Positions 13,563-25,100 of a stretch of 64,000 bases of DNA are shown piece by piece. Under the pieces are notes generated by a model. That model did not search any database and had not been told where the DNA came from. It worked only from the letters and a program-made list of their open reading frames with translations. Numbering within the stretch: the first letter of the stretch is position 1; each line of letters opens with the position of its first letter. This stretch comes from Ricinus communis (lineage: Eukaryota; Streptophyta; Magnoliopsida; Malpighiales; Euphorbiaceae), in assembly GCF_019578655.1 (NCBI RefSeq), contig NC_063258.1:18356802-18420801 (forward strand), written 5' to 3'. Position numbers and translations under genes: made by a program.

Positions 13563-14062
13563 NNNNNNNNNNNNNNNNNNNNNNNNNNNNNNNNNNNNNN
13601 NNNNNNNNNNNNNNNNNNNNNNNNNNNNNNNNNNNNNNNNNNNNNNNNNNNNNNNNNNNNNNNNNNNNNNNNNNNNNNNNNNNNNNNNNNNNNNNNNNNN
13701 NNNNNNNNNNNNNNNNNNNNNNNNNNNNNNNNNNNNNNNNNNNNNNNNNNNNNNNNNNNNNNNNNNNNNNNNNNNNNNNNNNNNNNNNNNNNNNNNNNNN
13801 NNNNNNNNNNNNNNNNNNNNNNNNNNNNNNNNNNNNNNNNNNNNNNNNNNNNNNNNNNNNNNNNNNNNNNNNNNNNNNNNNNNNNNNNNNNNNNNNNNNN
13901 NNNNNNNNNNNNNNNNNNNNNNNNNNNNNNNNNNNNNNNNNNNNNNNNNNNNNNNNNNNNNNNNNNNNNNNNNNNNNNNNNNNNNNNNNNNNNNNNNNNN
14001 NNNNNNNNNNNNNNNNNNNNNNNNNNNNNNNNNNNNNNNNNNNNNNNNNNNNNNNNNNNNNN
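13563..14062. other. Assembly gap (500 N)
   Basis: Exactly 500 ambiguous bases. A round number like this usually marks a scaffolding gap of unknown true length, so the distance between array 2 and the LTR on the right is not known. Reading frames drawn across it are artefacts. Confidence 0.99.
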
Positions 14063-15482
14063 CCGATATATGACTTTAACTCACAAACTTTGGTGACCTC
14101 CTATCTCCGCCCGATGCCTCGGGTGGAGCGAGCCAATGCATTTCGGATTATCTAATCACGGAAGACAATTTATCAAAACGCTAAAACAATTGACCATTAA
14201 TCCTAGTCTAGATTCCAGGATTAATCGCCCAAAATCTTGACTCATAAAAATTTATCAATTTGGCGAACCTCCCTATAATACGGAAATTTACCTCCCGTAA
14301 AACGGGTCGAGGACCTGCCGGAAAAATACTTCAAAATTTAATAATTTAATACAATCGAGCCCAGTCCCCAAGACTTCATTATTTTCCGACTCCTCCACAC
14401 TATATAGAATCACGATCATACAGTAGTTCGTCAAACAATTATTTTAACACACAAATATTTTCTAATACATAACACAATTCAATAGACACATAATTAAATC
14501 AAAGAATTCCAAAATGAATCGGGCCAGAGAAAATTATCGAGACGCTGATCGCTTTCATTAACTCGCCTGTACCGTTAGGAGTCCGATCGACAATCCGAAC
14601 TCACCATCGGACTCGAAACGATGCGTACCGATGATGATCTCCGCTTTTGATTTTCCGATCCGACCCCCGATCATCCCCGAGAGATTTGTGGACTATCACA
14701 ACCGTCCATTTGCAAAGCGGTCCGATCACCAATAAACCGGTGCCATTAAGGGGTTTGAGCCGGTGGGAGTCCAGATATGTCCTCCGACCATCCATTCCCT
14801 ATTGGAGCTCACTGAAAGCCAAAACACCGGTTGCCCCCGCTTTCTCTCTCCACCGGATCTTCCATCTTCGGCCACCATTCACGCCGCCACCGGCCAAAAG
14901 GAAGCTCGCCATCGAGATCGCTGGTTACCGGCCGGAAGCGCATACACCAGTGGCAAGGAAGTTTTGGCTGCCTCCTTGCTCCCATGCCTACCAACGCACT
15001 AATGCCGAGCTCGCTGCCACCGGCCGCCATACCCGCCTCTACCGTCTCAGAAGGACGCACTGCCAGCCTCTCTCTTCCTCAAGACCCCTAAGACTCCTTT
15101 CTCCTTTCCTTCTTCCCGATTTCTTTTCTTCTTTCTTTCCTTCCATATCGGCTTTTGGCCCCCAAACTTTTCTTGCTTACCATTTAGTCCCCCAATTTTT
15201 TAATTACTATCAATATCATCCTGCAAAAATTCCAATTAACATACAAATTTTCATTAAACCCCATAATAATAAAATTATACTTTTAATCCTCATCCTAAAA
15301 TAAATTTCCAATTTAGTCCTAATAAACAATTAATTTAATTAATCAATTTGCTAACTATTTTCCAACTTAAAATTTAATACCACTAGCTAATTAAAATACC
15401 CATTTCCCCGAAAATTCTTTTATAAAAACATCCTTTACAAATTGTACATGATTTTTAATATATAATTTTATTTATATATAAG

Positions 15483-15539
<57 letters not shown>

Positions 15540-15776
15540 GGGAACATTTGAATAACCAAAATATAATTATTTCTCAAATAATTTACTTAATTAATTTCTT
15601 AACAATTCAAACTAATAGGATATATAAAATAACTCCTTATTTATCTAGCATTAAAATTTCATTTAATTCATTCCAACTAAACCAAATAAAAATAAAATAA
15701 AATTAATTTAAATAAAAACTCATTATTAATCATTATTAATATAATCATTATTAAGGGAAAACTTTTGGGTATTATA
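14063..15776 (-). mobile_element. Element B: 3' LTR, left edge hidden by gap
   Basis: This is a second chromovirus LTR of the same broad family as in element A. Shared blocks include 'CCCGTAAAACGGGTC' and 'AGGACCTGCCGGAAAAA' at 14300. The right half matches bases 1-310 of the window. It ends in GGGTATTATA at 15776, a mutated form of GGGTGTTACA, and a C-rich polypurine complement follows. The part at about 14540-15130 is GC-richer and carries overlapping open frames on both strands. These match nothing I know and lie wholly inside the LTR. The left end is lost in the gap. Confidence 0.8.
15484..15536. repeat. (TA)n microsatellite
   Basis: A run of about 26 alternating TA dinucleotides inside the LTR of element B. 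The corresponding place in the related LTR at 1-310 has only a short 'ATATAAATATGCATTTGG', so the expansion is specific to this copy. Confidence 0.97.
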
Positions 15777-16188
15777 TTCTCCCCCCCCTTAACAAAAATT
15801 CATCCTCAAATTTAAAGGAAAAAAGGGCTCACACTATGACTAAAACTAATGAGAATAGGAACCTCTCATCTCTAGCTCCTATTTCCTACATTTTCCTACC
15901 GAACAATATTCAATCACAAGACCTATGACAAAGCCCTTACAAACTTAACCTCGAGAATCACATCCTCACTTACCTCAAAACCACTTATTTCACACACCGA
16001 GGGTCTAACACGAGCAAGGATCAGAATATACTTCCCTCAACAAAGACTTATGAATCATCGGATTGACCTATGAGAAAGTTTGGCGTAAGTACAACTTGCA
16101 TGCCACCACACCAAACCCGGCCGACACTTCCAAGGGTTCCACACAAGAAGGGCTAACTTGCCTTCCTTACCAAATCGCATCACCACCT
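15777..16188 (-). pseudogene. Integrase/chromodomain tail of element B, truncated by satellite
   Basis: A polypurine tract (plus strand TTCTCCCCCCCCCTTAAC) follows the LTR. After it comes sequence parallel to the 3' end of element A's coding region. For example, 'GGGCTAACTTGCCTTCC' at about 16149 corresponds to 'GCGCTAATTTACCCTTCC' at about 8452. No frame is open, so it is a relic of the integrase C-terminus. The relic ends suddenly at about 16188, where the 39-bp satellite begins. As in element A, only the 3' part survives. Confidence 0.75.
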
Positions 16189-19100
16189 TTTTGGGGTTGT
16201 TTTCTCATGTTGAGATATACCCTCCCGACGGGGTTGTTTTCTAATATTAACAAATATACCTCTTACGGGGTTATTTTCTCAAATTGACAAATATACCACT
16301 TTTTGGGGTTGTTTTCTCATTTTGAAAGATATAATTTCACGGTTGTTCTCATTGACAATAAATACCCCCACGGGGTTGTTTCTATATTGATAAAATACAC
16401 AACTTTTTGGTGTTATTTTCTCATGTTGAAAGATATACCCCTCTTACGGGGTTGTTTTCTAATATTGACAAATATACACCTCTTAAGCGGTTGTTTTCTA
16501 ATATTGAAAAATATAACCTCTTACGGGGTTATTTTCTCATATTGACAAATATACCCCTTTTACGGGGTTGATTTCTAGTATTGACAATTATACTCCTCTT
16601 ACAGGGTTGTTTTCTCATTTTGACAAATATACCACTTTTTTGGGGTTGTTTTCTCATGTTGAAAGACATACCCTCTTATGGGGTTGTTTTCTAATATTGA
16701 TAAATATACCCCTCTTACGGGGTTGTTTTCTCATATTGACGAATATACCACTGTTTTGGGGTTGTTTTCTCATGTTGAAAGATATACCCCTCTTATGGGC
16801 TTGTTTTCTAATATAGACAAATATACCCCTCTTACGGGGTTGTTTTCTCATATTGACAAATATACCACTTTTTTGGGGTAATTTTCTCATGTTGAAATAT
16901 ATACCCCTCCTACGGGATTGTTTATTAATATTAACAAATATAATTTTTACAGGGTTGTTTTCTCATATTGACAAATATACCACTTTTTTAGGGTTGTCTT
17001 CTCATTTTGAAAGATATACCCCTCTTAAGGGGTTGTTTTCTCATATTGACAAATATACCACTTTATTGGGGTTGTTATCTCATTTTGAAAGATATAACCC
17101 TCTTATGGGGTTGTTTTCTAATATTGACAAATATACCCTTCTTACCGTTCTAATATTGATAAATATACCCCTTATGTTGTTTTCCTTATTAAAAATATAT
17201 ACCAGTTTTTAGTTGTTTTCTCATGTTGAAAGATCTATCCCTCTTATGTTGTCGTTTTCTAATATTGACAAGTATACCCCTCTTACGGGGTTGTTTTCTC
17301 ATATTGACAAATATACCACTTTTTTGCGTTGTTTTCCCAAGTTGAAATATATAGCACTCTTTCGGGTTGTTTTCTAATATTAACAAATATACCACTCTCA
17401 CGGGGTTATTTTCTCATATTAAACAATATATCACTTTTCTAGGGTTGTTTTCTCATGTTAAAACATATATCCCTCTTACGGGGTTGTTTTCAAATATTGA
17501 TAAATATATCCCTCTTACGGGGTTGTTTCATTATATTGACAAATATACCACCTTCTTGGGGTTGTTTTCTCATGTTGAAAGATATAACACTCTTATGGGG
17601 TTGTTTCCTAATATTGACAAATATACCCTTCCTTTACGTAGGTTGCTTTTCTCATATTAAACAATATATCACTTTTCCGGGGTTGTTTTCCTCGCTGTTA
17701 AAACATATATTTCTATTACGGGGTTGTCTTTAAATATTGACAAATATACCCCTCTTACGGGGTTGTTTTCTCATATTGACAAATATACCAATTTTTTGGG
17801 GTTGTTTTCTCATGTTGAAAGATATATCCCTCTTACCGGGTTGTTTTCTAATATTGACAAATATACCCCTCTTACGGGGTTGTTTTCTCTATATTGACAA
17901 ATATACCAATTTTTGGGGGTGTTTTCTCATGTTGAAACATATACCCCTCTTACGGGGTTCTTTCCTAATATTGACTATTATACCCCTCCTTACTAGGTTA
18001 TTTTCTAATATTGTCAATATACCCCTCTCTTACGGGGTTGTTTTCTCTTATTGACAAATATACCACTTTTTGGGGTTATTTTCTCATGTTGAAAGATATA
18101 CCCCTGTTGTACGGTTGTTTTCTAATATTGACAAATATACGCTTTTTACGGAGTTGTTTTCTCATTTTGACAAATATACCACTTTTTGGGGTTATTTTCT
18201 CATGTTGAAAAGATATACTGCTCTTACCGGGTTATTTTCTAATGTTGACAAATTTACCCCTCTTACGGGGTTGTTTTCTCATATTGACAAATATACCACT
18301 TTTTTGGGGTTGTTTTCTCATTTTGAAAGATGTACCCCTCTTACAGGGTTGTTATCTAATATTGATAAATATACCCCTCTTACGGGGTTGTTTTCTAATA
18401 TTAACAAATATACCCTTTTTTTTGGGTTGTCTTCTCATCTTGAAAGATATACCCTCACGGATTATTTTCTAACATTAACAAATACACACCACTCACGGAT
18501 TTTTTCTCGAAATTGACAAATATACTACTTTTCGGAGTTGTTTTCTTATTTTTAAAGATATACCCCCTTACGGGGTTGTTTTTAATATGAACAACATTCA
18601 TACCTTCATTTATTACAATTATAATACTTTTTAAGGTTAGTTTTGTCACGCTGAGAGTACTCCTTTATGGGTTGCTTCCTAATATTGACAGTTTTATACC
18701 CCTCTTATGGGGTTATTCTAATATTGACAAATATACCCCTCCCACGGATTGTTTTCTTATTTTGACAAATATACCCCTCCTTACGGGGTTGTTTTCTTTA
18801 TTGACAAATATTCCACATTTTTGGGGTTGCTTTCTCATGTTGAAAGATATAACCTTCTTACGGGGTTGTTTTCTAATATTGACAAATATGCCTCTTACAG
18901 GATGTTTTTCATATTGACAATATACCACTTTTTGAGGTTATTTTCTCATGTTGAAAGATATAGCCCTCTTCGAGGTCGTTTTCTCACTTAACAAACGCCC
19001 TCCCAACACATTTGGCCCTCCCTTACTAGGTTGTTCTTCAATATCCAAAAATATACCTCTAATGGGGATATTTTTATATCATAAATATACATCTCACGAG

Positions 19101-22100
19101 GTTGTTTTCAATATCGAAAATTAAACCCTCCAGGTTAGTTTTCTCCATATTGACAAATATACACCTTTTTGGTGTTGCTTTCATGTTCAAAGATATATCC
19201 TCTTACTAAAATATTTTCTAATATTGACAAACATACCTCTCTTATAGGGTTATTTTGTCATAATCGACAAATATACCACTTTTTGGGGTTCTTTTCTAAT
19301 ATTAAACATATACCCCTCTTACAAGGTTATTTTCTCATATTAACAAATATACCCTCTTACGGGGCTCTTTTCTAATATTGACAAATATTCCCTACTTACT
19401 TGGTTTTTTCCATTCCAATTATAATCCTCCAATGGGTTATTTTCTCATATTGATTAAATAACACCTCACGAGGTTGTTTTCTACACAGACAATTACAACC
19501 CTCCCTGTATTGTCTCCATACTGACAAATGTACCACCTTTTAGGGTCGTTTTCCTCATGTCGAAGATATACCCCTACCGGCCATTTCTTATATCCTAAAT
19601 ATACCCTCCTATAGGGTTATTTTTCATATTGACAAACATACCCTGCTTTGGGTTGTTTTCCTCATATTGAAAGATATATCCCGCTTATAGGGTTGTTTCC
19701 TAATATTGACAAGTATACCCCACTTACCGGATTGTTTTCTCATGTTGACAAATACATCACCTTTTGTTGCTGTTTCCCTCATTTTAAACACATACCCTTA
19801 CTTGGTTATTTTCTTAATCATTGACAATTATACCCCTCTTAAGGGGTTGTTTTTAATATTGACAATTATACCTCTTATGGTGGTTGTCTTCTCATATTGA
19901 AAAATATACCACTTTTTCCCGCGCTATTTCATGTTAAATGATACCCCTCTTACTGGGTTGTTTTCAATATTGATATAATATACCCCTCTTGTGGTTGTTT
20001 TTCATATTGATAAATATAGCACTTTTTGGGGTTGCTTTCTCATGTTGAAAGATATACTCCTCTTATAGGTTATTTTCAATATTGACAAATATACCCTTCT
20101 TACGGGATTGTTTTCTCATTTTGACAAATGTACCACTTTTTGGGGTTGTTTTCTCATGTTGAAAGAAATACCCCATTACGTGATTGTTTTAATATTGACA
20201 AATATACCCCTCTTACGGGGTTGTTTTCTCATATTGACAAATATACCACTTTTTGGGGTTGTTTTCTCATGTTGAAAGATATACCCCTCTTACGGGGTTG
20301 TTTTCTAATATTGACAAATATACCACTCTTACGGGTTTGTTTTCTCATATTGACAAATATACCACTTTTTGGGGTTGTTTTCTCATGTTGAAAGATAGAT
20401 CGCTTCTTATGGGGTTATTTTCACATATGGACAAATATACCCCTCTTACGGGGTTGTTTTCTCATATTGACAAATATACCACTTTCTTGGGTTGTTTTCT
20501 CATGTTGAAAGATATACCCCTCTTACGGGGTTATTTTCTCATATTGACAAATATACCACTTTTCTAGAGTTGTTTTATCATTTTGAAAGATATACCCCTC
20601 TTACGGCTTTGCTTTCTAATATTGATAATTATACCCCCTTACGGGGTTATTTTCTAATATTGACAAATATACCCATCTTACGGGGTTATTTTCTAATATT
20701 GACAAATATACCCCTCTTAAGAGGTTGTTTTCTTATCTTGACAAATATACCCCTCTTACAGGGTTGTTTTCTCATGTTAACAAATATTCCACTTTTTTGG
20801 GATTGCTTTCTCATGTTGAAAGATATACCCCTCTTACGAGGATGTTTTCTAATATTGACAAATATACCCCTCTTACAGGGTAATTTTTCATATTGACAAA
20901 TATACCACTTTTTTTGGGTGATTTTCTCGTGTTGAAAGATATATCTCTCTTACGAGGTTGGTTTCTCAAATTGATAAATATACCACTTTTTTGGGGTAGT
21001 TTTCTCATGTTGAAAGATATACCCCTCTTACGGGGTTGTTTTCTAATATTGATAAATATACCACTCTTACGGGGTTGTTTTCTCATATTGACAAAAATAC
21101 CACTTTTTGGGGTTGTTTTCTCATGTTGAAAGATAGATCGCTCTTATGGGGTTATTTTCTAATATGGACAAATATACCCCTCTTACGGGGTTGTTTTCTC
21201 ATATTGACAAATATACCACTTTTCTGGGGTTGTTTTCTCATGTTGAAAGATATACCCCTTTTACGGGGTTATTTTCTCATATTGACAAATATACCACTTT
21301 TCTGGAGTTGTTTTATCATTTTGAAAGATATACCCCTCTTACGGGCTCGCTTTCTAATATTGACAGTTATACCCCCCTTACGGGGTTATTTTCTAATATT
21401 GACAAATATACCCATCTTACGGGGTTATTTTCTAATATTGACAAATATACCCCTCTTAAGAGGTTGTTTTCTTATCTTGACAAATATACCCCTCTTACAG
21501 GGTTGTTTTCTCATGTTAACAAATATTCCACTTTTTTGGGATTGCTTTCTCATGTTGAAAGATATACCCCTCTTACGAGGATGTTTTCTAATATTGACAA
21601 ATATACCCCTCTTACAGGGTTATTTTTTCATATTGACAAATATACCACTTTTTTTGGGTGATTTTCTCGTGTTGAAAGACATATCTCTCTTACGGGGTTG
21701 GTTTCTCAAATTGATAAATATACCACTATTTTGGGGTTGTTTTCTCATTTTGAAAGAAATACGCCTCTTACGGGGTTGTTTTCTAATATTGACAAATATA
21801 CCTCTCTTACGGGGTTGTTTACTCATATTGACAAATATACCACTCTTACGGGGTTATTTTCTAATATTGACAAATGTACCCCTCTTACGGGGTTCTTTTC
21901 TAATATCGAAAAATATACCCTCTTACGAGGTTATTTTCTCATATTGTCAAATATACCCCTCTTACGAGGTTGTTTTCTAATATTGATATTTATACCCCTT
22001 TACAGGTTTATTTTCTCATATTGACAAAAATACCACTTTTTTGGGGTTGTTTTCTCATGTTGAAAGATATAACCCTCTTACATGGTTGTTTTGTAATATT

Positions 22101-25100
22101 GACAAATATACCCCTCTTGCGGGGTTGTTTTCTCATTTTGACAAATATACCACTTTGTTGAGGTTGTTTTCTCATCTTGAAAGATATACTCCTCTTACGG
22201 GGTTGTTTTCTAATATTAACAAATATACCCCTCTTACGGGGTTGTTTTCTCAAATTGACAAATATATCACTTTTTTAGGGTTGTTTTCTCATTTTCCAAG
22301 ATATATGCCTCTTAAGGGGTTGTTTTCTAGTATTGACAAATATACACCTCTTACGGGGTTGCTTTCTCATATCGATAAACATACCATTTTTTTTGGGTTG
22401 TTTTCTCATGTTGAAAGATATACCACTCTTACGGGGTTGTTTTCTCATTTTGGCAGAAATACCATTTCTTGGGGTTGTTTTCTCATTTTGAAAGGTATAC
22501 CCCTCTTACGGGGTTGTGTTCTAATATTGACAAATATACCCCTCTATCGGGGTTGTTTTCTCGTATTAAAAAAAATGCCACTTTTTTTTTGTTGTTTTCT
22601 CATATGATGAACGATATACCCGTCTTACGGTGTTGTTTTATAATATTTTTTAATATACCCCTCTTACGGGGTAGTTTTCTCGTACTAATAAGTACACCAC
22701 TTTTTTGTGGTTGTTTTCTAATGTTGAAAGATATACCCCTCTTACGGGGTTGTCTTCTCATATTTACCAATATACCACTTTTTTGGGGTTGTTTTCTCAT
22801 TTTGAAAGATATATCCCTCTTACGGGTTTTTTGTAATATTTACAAATATACCCCTCTTATGGGGTTGTTTTCTCATATTGACAAATATACCACTTTTTTG
22901 GGGTTGTTTTCTCATGTTGAAAGATATACCCCTCTTACGGGGTTGTTTTCAAATATTGACAAATATACCCCTCTTACGGGGTTGTTTTCTAATATCAAAA
23001 AATATATCCTCTTACGGGGTTATTTTCTCATATTAACAAATATACCCCTCTTACGGGGTTGTTTTCTCATCTTGCCAAATATACCACTTTTTTGGGATTG
23101 TTTTCTCATGTAGAAAGATATACTCCTCTTACGGAGTTGTTTTCTTATATCAAAAAATATACCCTCTTACGGGGTTATTTTCTCATATTGACAAATATAC
23201 TCCTCTTACAGGGTTATTTTCTTATAATTATAAATACACCCCTCTTACGGGGTTGTTTTCTCATGTTGCCAAATATACCACTTTTTTGGGGTTGTTTTCT
23301 CATGTTGAAAGATATACCCCTCTTACGAGGTTGTTTTCTAATATTGACAAATACACTCCTCTTACGAGGTTGTTTTCTCATATTGGTAAATATACCACTT
23401 TTCTGCGTTTGTTTTCTCATGTTGAAAGATATATCCCTGTAACGGGGTTGTTTTCTAATATTGACAAATAAACCACTCTTACGGTGTTGTTTTCTCATAT
23501 TGACGAATATACCACTTTTTTGGGGTTGTTTTCTCATATTGAAAGATATACCCCTCATACGGGGTTGTTTTCTAATATTGACAAATATACCCCTTTTATG
23601 GGGTTGTTTTCTTATATTGACAAATATACCACTTTTTTGGAGTTGTTTTCTCATGTTGAAAGATATACTACTCTAACGGGTTGTTTTATCATATTGACAA
23701 ATATACACCCTCTTACGGGATTATTTTCTCATATTGACAAATGTACCCCTCTCAAGGGGTTGTTTTCTCAAATTGACAAATATACTCCTCTTACGGGGTT
23801 GTTTTCTCATATTAAACAATATACCACCTTTTTGGGGTTGTTTTCTAATGTTGACAAATATACCACTCTTACGGGGTTGTTTCCTCTTGTTGAAAGATAT
23901 AGCCCTCTTAAGGGGTTGTTTTCTAATATTGATAAATATACCACTCTTAAGGGATTTTTTTAATATTGACAAATATACCCCCTCTTACAGGATTGTTTTC
24001 TCATATTGACAAATATACCCCTCTCACAGGGTTGTTTTCTCAAATTGAGAAATACACCATTTTTTTAGGGTTGTTTTCTCATGTTGAAAGATATACCCCT
24101 CTTACGGGATTATTTTCTAATATTGACAATATACCCCTCTTACGGATTTGTTTTCTCATATTGACAAATATACCCCTCTTACAAGATCGTTTTCTCATAT
24201 TAAACAATTTACTACTTTTCTGGGGTTGTTATCTCATGTTGAAAGATATTTTCCTATTACGGGGTTGTTCTCTAATATTGACAAATAAACCACTCTTACG
24301 GGGTTGTTTTCTCATATTGATAAATATACCACTTTTTTGGGGTTGTTTTCTTATGTTGAAAGATATACCCCTTTAAAGGGTTGTTTCCTAGTATTGACAA
24401 ATATACCCCTTGTACGGGGTTATTTTCAAATATTGACAAATATACCCCGTTTTATGGGATTGTTTTCTCATATTGATAAATATACCCCTCTCACGGTGTT
24501 GTTTTCTCATATTGTGAAATATACCACATTTTTAGGGTTGTTTTCTCATGTTGGAAGATACACCCCTTTTATGGGGTTGTTTTCTAATATTGACAAATAT
24601 ACCCCTTTTATGTGGTTATTTTCTTAGATTTACAAATATACCACTTTTTTGGGATTGTTTTCTCATGTTTAAAGATATACCACTCTTACGGGGTTGTTTT
24701 CTCATATTGACAAATATACCATTTTTTTGTGGTTGTTTTCTCATTTTGAAAGATATACACCTCTCACAGGGTTGTTTTCTCATAATGACCAATATGCCCC
24801 TCTTACGGGGTTGTTTTCTCATATTAAACAATATACCACATTTCTAGGGTTGTTTTCTCATGTTGAAAGAAAATCCATCTTACGGGGTTGTTTTCTAATA
24901 TTTACAAATATACCACTCTTACGGGGTTGTTTTCTCATATTGACAAATATAGCCCCTCTTATGGGATTGTTTGCTCATATTGACAAATATACCCCTCTCA
25001 CGGAGTTGTTTTCTCATATTGAAAAATATACCCCTCTTATGGGGTTGTTTTCTCATATTAAATAATATATCACATTTATGGGGCTGTTCTCTCATATTGA

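Noticed and set aside
13535..14155. Open frames crossing the run of N
   Set aside because: They exist only because ambiguous bases contain no stop codons.
14601..15303. Overlapping frames of up to 218 codons in a GC-richer stretch
   Set aside because: They lie wholly inside the LTR of element B, overlap on both strands, and show no known domain or plant gene structure.
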